Below are positions 21,117 through 25,071 of a DNA stretch of 25,071 nucleotides, one piece after another. This DNA comes from Larix sibirica. Taxonomy: Eukaryota; Streptophyta; Pinopsida; Pinales; Pinaceae. The notes below the pieces were generated by a model. It was given only the letters and a program-made list of their open reading frames with translations, searched no databases and was not told the DNA's origin. The DNA lies in NCBI GenBank assembly GCA_004151065.3, contig NWUY0300052483.1:1-25071 (forward strand). The letters are read 5' to 3'. A program made the position numbers and the translations under genes. Each line of letters begins with the position of its first letter. Position 1 is the first letter of the stretch.

Positions 21117-21615
21117 TACCTTCTTCATTTTTTAATGAGATCAAAAAAGAGATAGAAGTATGTTCGATAAGTTTTTTTTCAAGAGTTCAACAAGCCTAAA
21201 AAAGTAAACTCAAGTTCATCTTCATTTTTTAACGAGTTAGAAGAAAGGATAGAAGAGTGGTCAATATTGTTTATTTCCTATTGAATTTTAATGAGTCCGG
21301 AAAAGTAAAATCAATCCCATCTTAATTTTTTAAAGAGCTTGAAGAAGAGAGAGAAGATTGCTCGATATAGGTCCACTTTTGTAAAAGTTTAATAAGCCCA
21401 GAAAGGTAAACTTGATTCTTCCTTCAGTTTTTAAAGATCTCGAAGGAGAGAGGGAAGAATGCTCATAATAGTACCTTTTCTGTAGAAGTTTAACAAGCTT
21501 GGAAAAGTCAACTCAGATCCATCTTTATTTTTAAGGGGCTCAAACAAGAGAGAGAGAAAATGCTCCATAAGGTGCCTTTTTCGTTCAATTTTAATGAGCC
21601 CCAAAATGATAAAAG
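21117..21615. repeat. Five-copy degenerate tandem array, period about 101 bp
   Basis: Units begin near 21117, 21217, 21318, 21418 and 21520. Each starts CTTCATTTTTTAA.GAG, continues with a GAAGAAGAGAGAGAAG-like purine block and TGCTCnATA, then AGTTTAA.AAGCC and GGAAAAGTAAACT. The two halves of each unit resemble each other (TTTTAA.GAG then GAAnAG), so the unit may itself be an old dimer of about 50 bp. The period is not a multiple of three and there are stops in all frames, so it is non-coding. Purine-rich arrays of this kind occur in non-coding parts of plant LTR elements. Confidence 0.85.
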
Positions 21616-22838
21616 GATACTTGGTGGGAGAGAACGAGTGGTACTAGGGGGTTTCAATAGGTTTCTTTGGGCATGGAACCAACTAGGTGATACATGGCTC
21701 AAGTTTGGAATCATGAGCAAAAGGGGAGCACTCATAGCAGTAGTTCTCTCCTTGGGTAGAATATTGCAATAGGAAGCGAAGCAAGGCATCAGGCTAGCAA
21801 GTGCAATCATAATGATCTAAGCAAGCGACAAGCAACATGACATAAGCGACCAAGCGTACATGACCATGTAAGCAATACAAACTTGGGAACCCCAAGGGAA
21901 GGCCAGAATAATAATTATGAGAGAGGAAAGCGATGCTCAATCTTATGGGATTCATGGACTAAAAGGGCTCTCGATCCTACCATAATAGAAACATAGGCAC
22001 CAAATAATAATCTAGGTGCTACTCTAGGGTGCCCATGTGGGGAAGGCATTACCACACAAGTTATGACACATACACAAATGGATTGGCTAATGTCACAGTT
22101 TGGCGAGATTGAGCCTATGGTGCAATGAGGTAAATAATGGCAAATATATAAAATGCAATGTGCGAGGGTAAAAATCCTATCCCTATATGCCATGGATAGA
22201 AATTACGTACCATAAGTGGATGTCTCCAATAAAAAGGTCCAAATGTGTTCCTATCCTACATTAAAGTTGTCAAAGACCCTTGAAAATGTATTAAATGCCC
22301 TAAAAAATACATAACAAATGTCCATAAATTGAAAAATCCTGAAGTGTATGAAGCCTAATGTGAACATGGATAATATCAAACTCTCTTATTTTTAGTGAAA
22401 AGGTTGGCCAAAAGGCCAAAAATAGATTCATTGGGTCATTTTCACCTTGGTAAATTTTGAGAGCTTGTTGAAGGTCACTTCTCACCAAATGTTGAGAGGT
22501 ACATTACAAGAGATCCAGGGAACCATCTGAGGTTTTGTTCCAAGTAATAGTTTAGGTCCTTCTCTTTTGATTTCATCCATGTTTTCTTCAGATTTGCTAA
22601 GTTTTGAGTATATTTTTGCATGCTTTAAAGTGAAAATTCAACCCCCCCGAGGGGGAAACAAGGCAATGGTAGGTGGGCATTTCCCTCTACCAGGCTTAGG
22701 AGAGCGGTGGCCATCAAACTGGTTGCCATTCTAGGGGAGTGATGGGCACATTATTGAGAATTTTTTTTACAGATCTAGCAAACTATATGCATGTTTTTTC
22801 CAAACTAATGACATGGGTCAATTTCTATGCAGGCAAAC
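21616..22838. other. Gene-free stretch
   Basis: Overlapping frames at 21560-21772 (plus) and 21508-21810 (minus) have no recognisable motif. A small C7-GA-G5 block at 22642-22655 could fold on itself. A possible 3' splice site (TTCTATGCAG) lies just before 22833 and leads into the next feature. Confidence 0.4.
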
Positions 22839-23390
22839 ATGTTGGAATGGAAGGAGAGGGAGCATGAAATTGATGATGCAAATGCACTTCAAGATTATGA
22901 GACCCTGAAGGTGTTGAGGAACTATGGAAATTTTTTCATGATACAAGGCATGAGCTAGTAGGCTCCTTTGTTGGAGAAGCTAGTATCGATGTGGGATACT
23001 AATGGGCAATACTTCATATTGGGAGATGAGATACTCACTATTGAGGTGGAGGATCTATTTGAAGAGAGGAAAGAATGTTAAAACTGAATGAGCATCATAT
23101 ATGAGGGACACATAATCCCATTACCGCATACTCGAGACATGGATCAGACGACCTAATCCTTGCATCACTCAGCCTTGTTTCCCCTCCCACTTCTAAACAT
23201 AATCACATTCAAGGGGGTGATGGTCTTCCATTGGAGAAGGGATTTCTTAATTATCTCCATTTGATTCATTTTGTAGTAGGGAAACCTTTTGTATTTCATT
23301 GTCACATAAGTTATATCGAGTATTGGGATCTTCTCAATGAGTATATGTGGTTACTATTTGGCTTAGAGATTATTGTTTTGTCTTGTTAAT
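22839..23390 (+). pseudogene. Plant-mobile-domain-like ORF, decayed
   Basis: From the ATG at 22839 the frame reads LEWKEREHEIDDANALQDYE, VLRNYG, then two adjacent TAG stops (22962-22967), then APLLEKLVSMWDTNGQYFILGDEILTIEVEDL. The LLEKLV.MWD....F..G.E.L.TIEVED pattern is that of the aminotransferase-like plant mobile domain (PMD) family, which occurs in plant hosts and inside transposons; its biochemical role is not settled. Further downstream, 23215-23260 reads VMVFHWRRDFLI, similar to a later block of the same family. The family's expected segment between them is garbled. The adjacent stops are where polar residues such as Gln would sit. Recognition is from memory of the family pattern, so the call is moderate. 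Confidence 0.5.
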
Positions 23391-24532
23391 TTGATTTCCA
23401 TTGTTTGAAGCTATCCATTGCATGCATTTTCTTCTTCTTTATTTGTTTTATGTTTGAAAAGAAAAGAAAAAACAAAAATATCTCTACATTGGGCATGTTA
23501 ATAGCTTCTTGTTTTGGTATCCTTAATTTGGTTTGAGTAAATTGCATGTGAAGAGTGCATATCATGAGATCTACATTTGGAATGTTTTAATTCCTTACTG
23601 GGATTTTTGTGTGCTACATTTTTATCATTGAAAAGGGAAAAGCGTTATCTTCCCTCTCATAGATAGATGTTCATCGAACGAAAAATAATGCATTCTCATT
23701 TTTGCATCCTTTATATTTGAAGAATCAACAGTCTCTAACATCATCAAGTTTCATTCCATTTACCTTGCTTGAGTAATCAATGACCTTAAAAAAAAAGCAC
23801 TTAATTAAAATTGATTAGACATTCATTTTTTTTAGTCTGGAAAACCAACACTATTTTAGATTTTAGGGACTTGGATTAGGATTGGAGAGGACACTCTCCA
23901 AGGCCATAAAACACAACTAGCATCACTAAAGAACTAAAATCCATTAGTAGTGAAAGGCTCTTTACATGAAATCTCTTCTAACACAAGAGTCAAGCACAAG
24001 GTCAAGCTAGGTGCATTTGGGAGATATCTCCTTTCAGTGCACTTAGTGGGTTTTTGTGTGTATTGGGGTTTTGTTGAGTTGGAAATTCTTTCAGGTGACA
24101 CCTTCTGGATGGGATTCAGGTATGAGACATGTCTTACATTCCCTTCCCACACATTTAAACTTGAATTACAACTATTCTACCCAATCACCATTTTTTGAAG
24201 TGGTAACCTTAGTTTCTATTCATAGGTTCCTACACAGGTGACTGCAAATGGGAGGTGCTTGTGGTACCATAGATAACACATGATCATCTTCTTCCTCTAC
24301 CTTGGGGGGTTCTCTGCATACCCTTGAACCTTGGATTCTAGGGGTAAGTGGGGTTACTGTAACTATCTCTCGCCTCTTCATTGGTGGCTTTAGACACCAT
24401 CTCTCAAACAATCATTTTATCCAATTGGTTTTCCTATTGATCTCCTAGGTTTTGGCTAGGGGTGTGTTTTTGGTTTTATACTGTAGCTGGTCATAGGATT
24501 GCTATTTTTATATTATAATTTCACCATTCACC
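23391..24532. other. Gene-free stretch
   Basis: The short frames on both strands at 23934-24411 are mutually overlapping and carry no motif. A/T runs dominate 23440-23860. Confidence 0.4.
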
Positions 24533-24964
24533 ATGCCCAATATACTGATCCACCAATATAGACATATTAGGGGCCTTTCTCCTATCAAGAAAGAACCATC
24601 ACCTATTAGGAGACAAATCACCCCTCAAGTAGAGGTTACTAAAAACATTATTTTTGAAAGTGATTTGGTACATACCAATCAATTTGAGGTTGAATTTGTG
24701 GATGAGGGTGTTGTTCCACACTTTAAACCCCTGTTAACCAATCCTTTTGTACTCGTACTCATGCAAGTTATACCTTTGATTCGTGATCCTTTTTCATTAT
24801 TAGGTTACACAATGTCTCGGACTAATATGTCCTCATCTTTGGAACAAACCACTATGTCTTCCCTTGGTATTCAAGGAGGTACTTTGGTAAACTATCCCCA
24901 GCCATCAACAAGCAAAGTAAGTGTTGCATCTACTTCACCCAGCATATCCACATTTTCCATTTAG
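24533..24964 (+). CDS. Unrecognised Ser/Thr/Pro-rich ORF
   Basis: An ATG-started frame of 143 codons with a basic, Pro-containing start (SPIKKEPSPIRRQITP), a central acidic and hydrophobic part, and a Ser/Thr-rich end (STSKVSVASTSPSIST). The same phase continues after the TAG at 24962 with more Ser/Thr/Pro residues to another stop and the window end, so the original protein was probably longer. I do not recognise a family. The composition and setting, just downstream of a PMD-like fragment and among gypsy remnants, suggest a retroelement gag or spacer ORF. It could also be a chance frame. Confidence 0.3.
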   Translation: MPNILIHQYRHIRGLSPIKKEPSPIRRQITPQVEVTKNIIFESDLVHTNQFEVEFVDEGVVPHFKPLLTNPFVLVLMQVIPLIRDPFSLLGYTMSRTNMSSSLEQTTMSSLGIQGGTLVNYPQPSTSKVSVASTSPSISTFSI

Positions 24965-25071
24965 GGATCTCCTTCCATACCCATAGTTACCTCCACAAGT
25001 CAATCCAATGTTCCAAAACCTATTGCATCTCTGTAAAAACCCACCTCTTCCTTTGTTTTAGTGGGGGGGGG
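24965..25071. other. Window end with terminal G run
   Basis: The window ends in a run of nine G's directly after a T-rich stretch. It may be genuine or an artefact of a contig end. Confidence 0.4.

Noticed and set aside
21117-21615. CRISPR array
   Set aside because: Repeats are degenerate and contiguous without unique spacers, in a plant nuclear context.
21508-21810. 100-codon minus-strand ORF
   Set aside because: It overlaps the 101-bp tandem array and has no motif.

Overview
The window looks like nuclear DNA of a seed plant with a large, repeat-rich genome, most likely a gymnosperm such as a conifer. The evidence is a spliced gene with short conserved exons and kilobase-scale introns, AT-rich gene-poor flanks, plant-type transposon families (BED-finger hAT, Ty3/gypsy, LINE-type RNase H, plant-mobile-domain-like) that are nearly all broken, and ambiguous bases at 2234 and 20627 that suggest a draft assembly. 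The lineage call is inference; the sequence alone cannot name a species.

The one convincing host gene is on the minus strand. Four exons between 10009 and 6227 encode the first 191 residues of a replication factor C small subunit, closest to plant RFC2, including Walker A, Walker B, sensor 1 and the SRC arginine finger. All visible splice sites are GT-AG and every phase joins correctly. Introns 1 and 2 are 166 and 95 bp and intron 3 is 2949 bp. Intron 4 starts at 6226 and no following exon is seen to the left edge, so either it exceeds 6.2 kb or the locus is truncated.

Layout: 1-2430 holds a decayed hAT-type BED zinc-finger fragment with a triplicated 23-bp motif. 2437-2919 is a 244-bp tandem duplication. 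3907-4461 (minus) is a coiled-coil ORF broken by clustered stops. 4462-6226 has no recognised gene. 6227-10009 is the RFC2 gene, whose third intron contains a MITE-like element and an antisense RNase H remnant. 10010-10400 is the RFC2 5' flank, with a 12-bp hairpin. 10400-14760 is gene-free and contains two local duplications. 14770-15045 is an integrase scrap of one Ty3/gypsy type. 15180-18243 is a longer, badly broken pol of a second Ty3/gypsy type (linker, reverse transcriptase, RNase H, integrase). 18250-20345 is its non-coding 3' side, with a TATA box and a repeated 12-bp core that suggest LTR promoter sequence. 21117-21615 is a five-copy array with a period near 101 bp. 22839-23390 is a decayed plant-mobile-domain-like ORF. 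24533-24964 is an unrecognised Ser/Thr/Pro-rich ORF.

Only RFC2 has a clear cellular role (loading PCNA onto DNA). The rest is a layered deposit of dead mobile elements. Many of their stops are consistent with C-to-T or G-to-A change at methylatable sites. I did not find a convincing new functional system. The most interesting leads are the repeated promoter motif at 19770-20043, the 101-bp array, the concentrated stops at 4102-4170 and the open-ended RFC2 gene.
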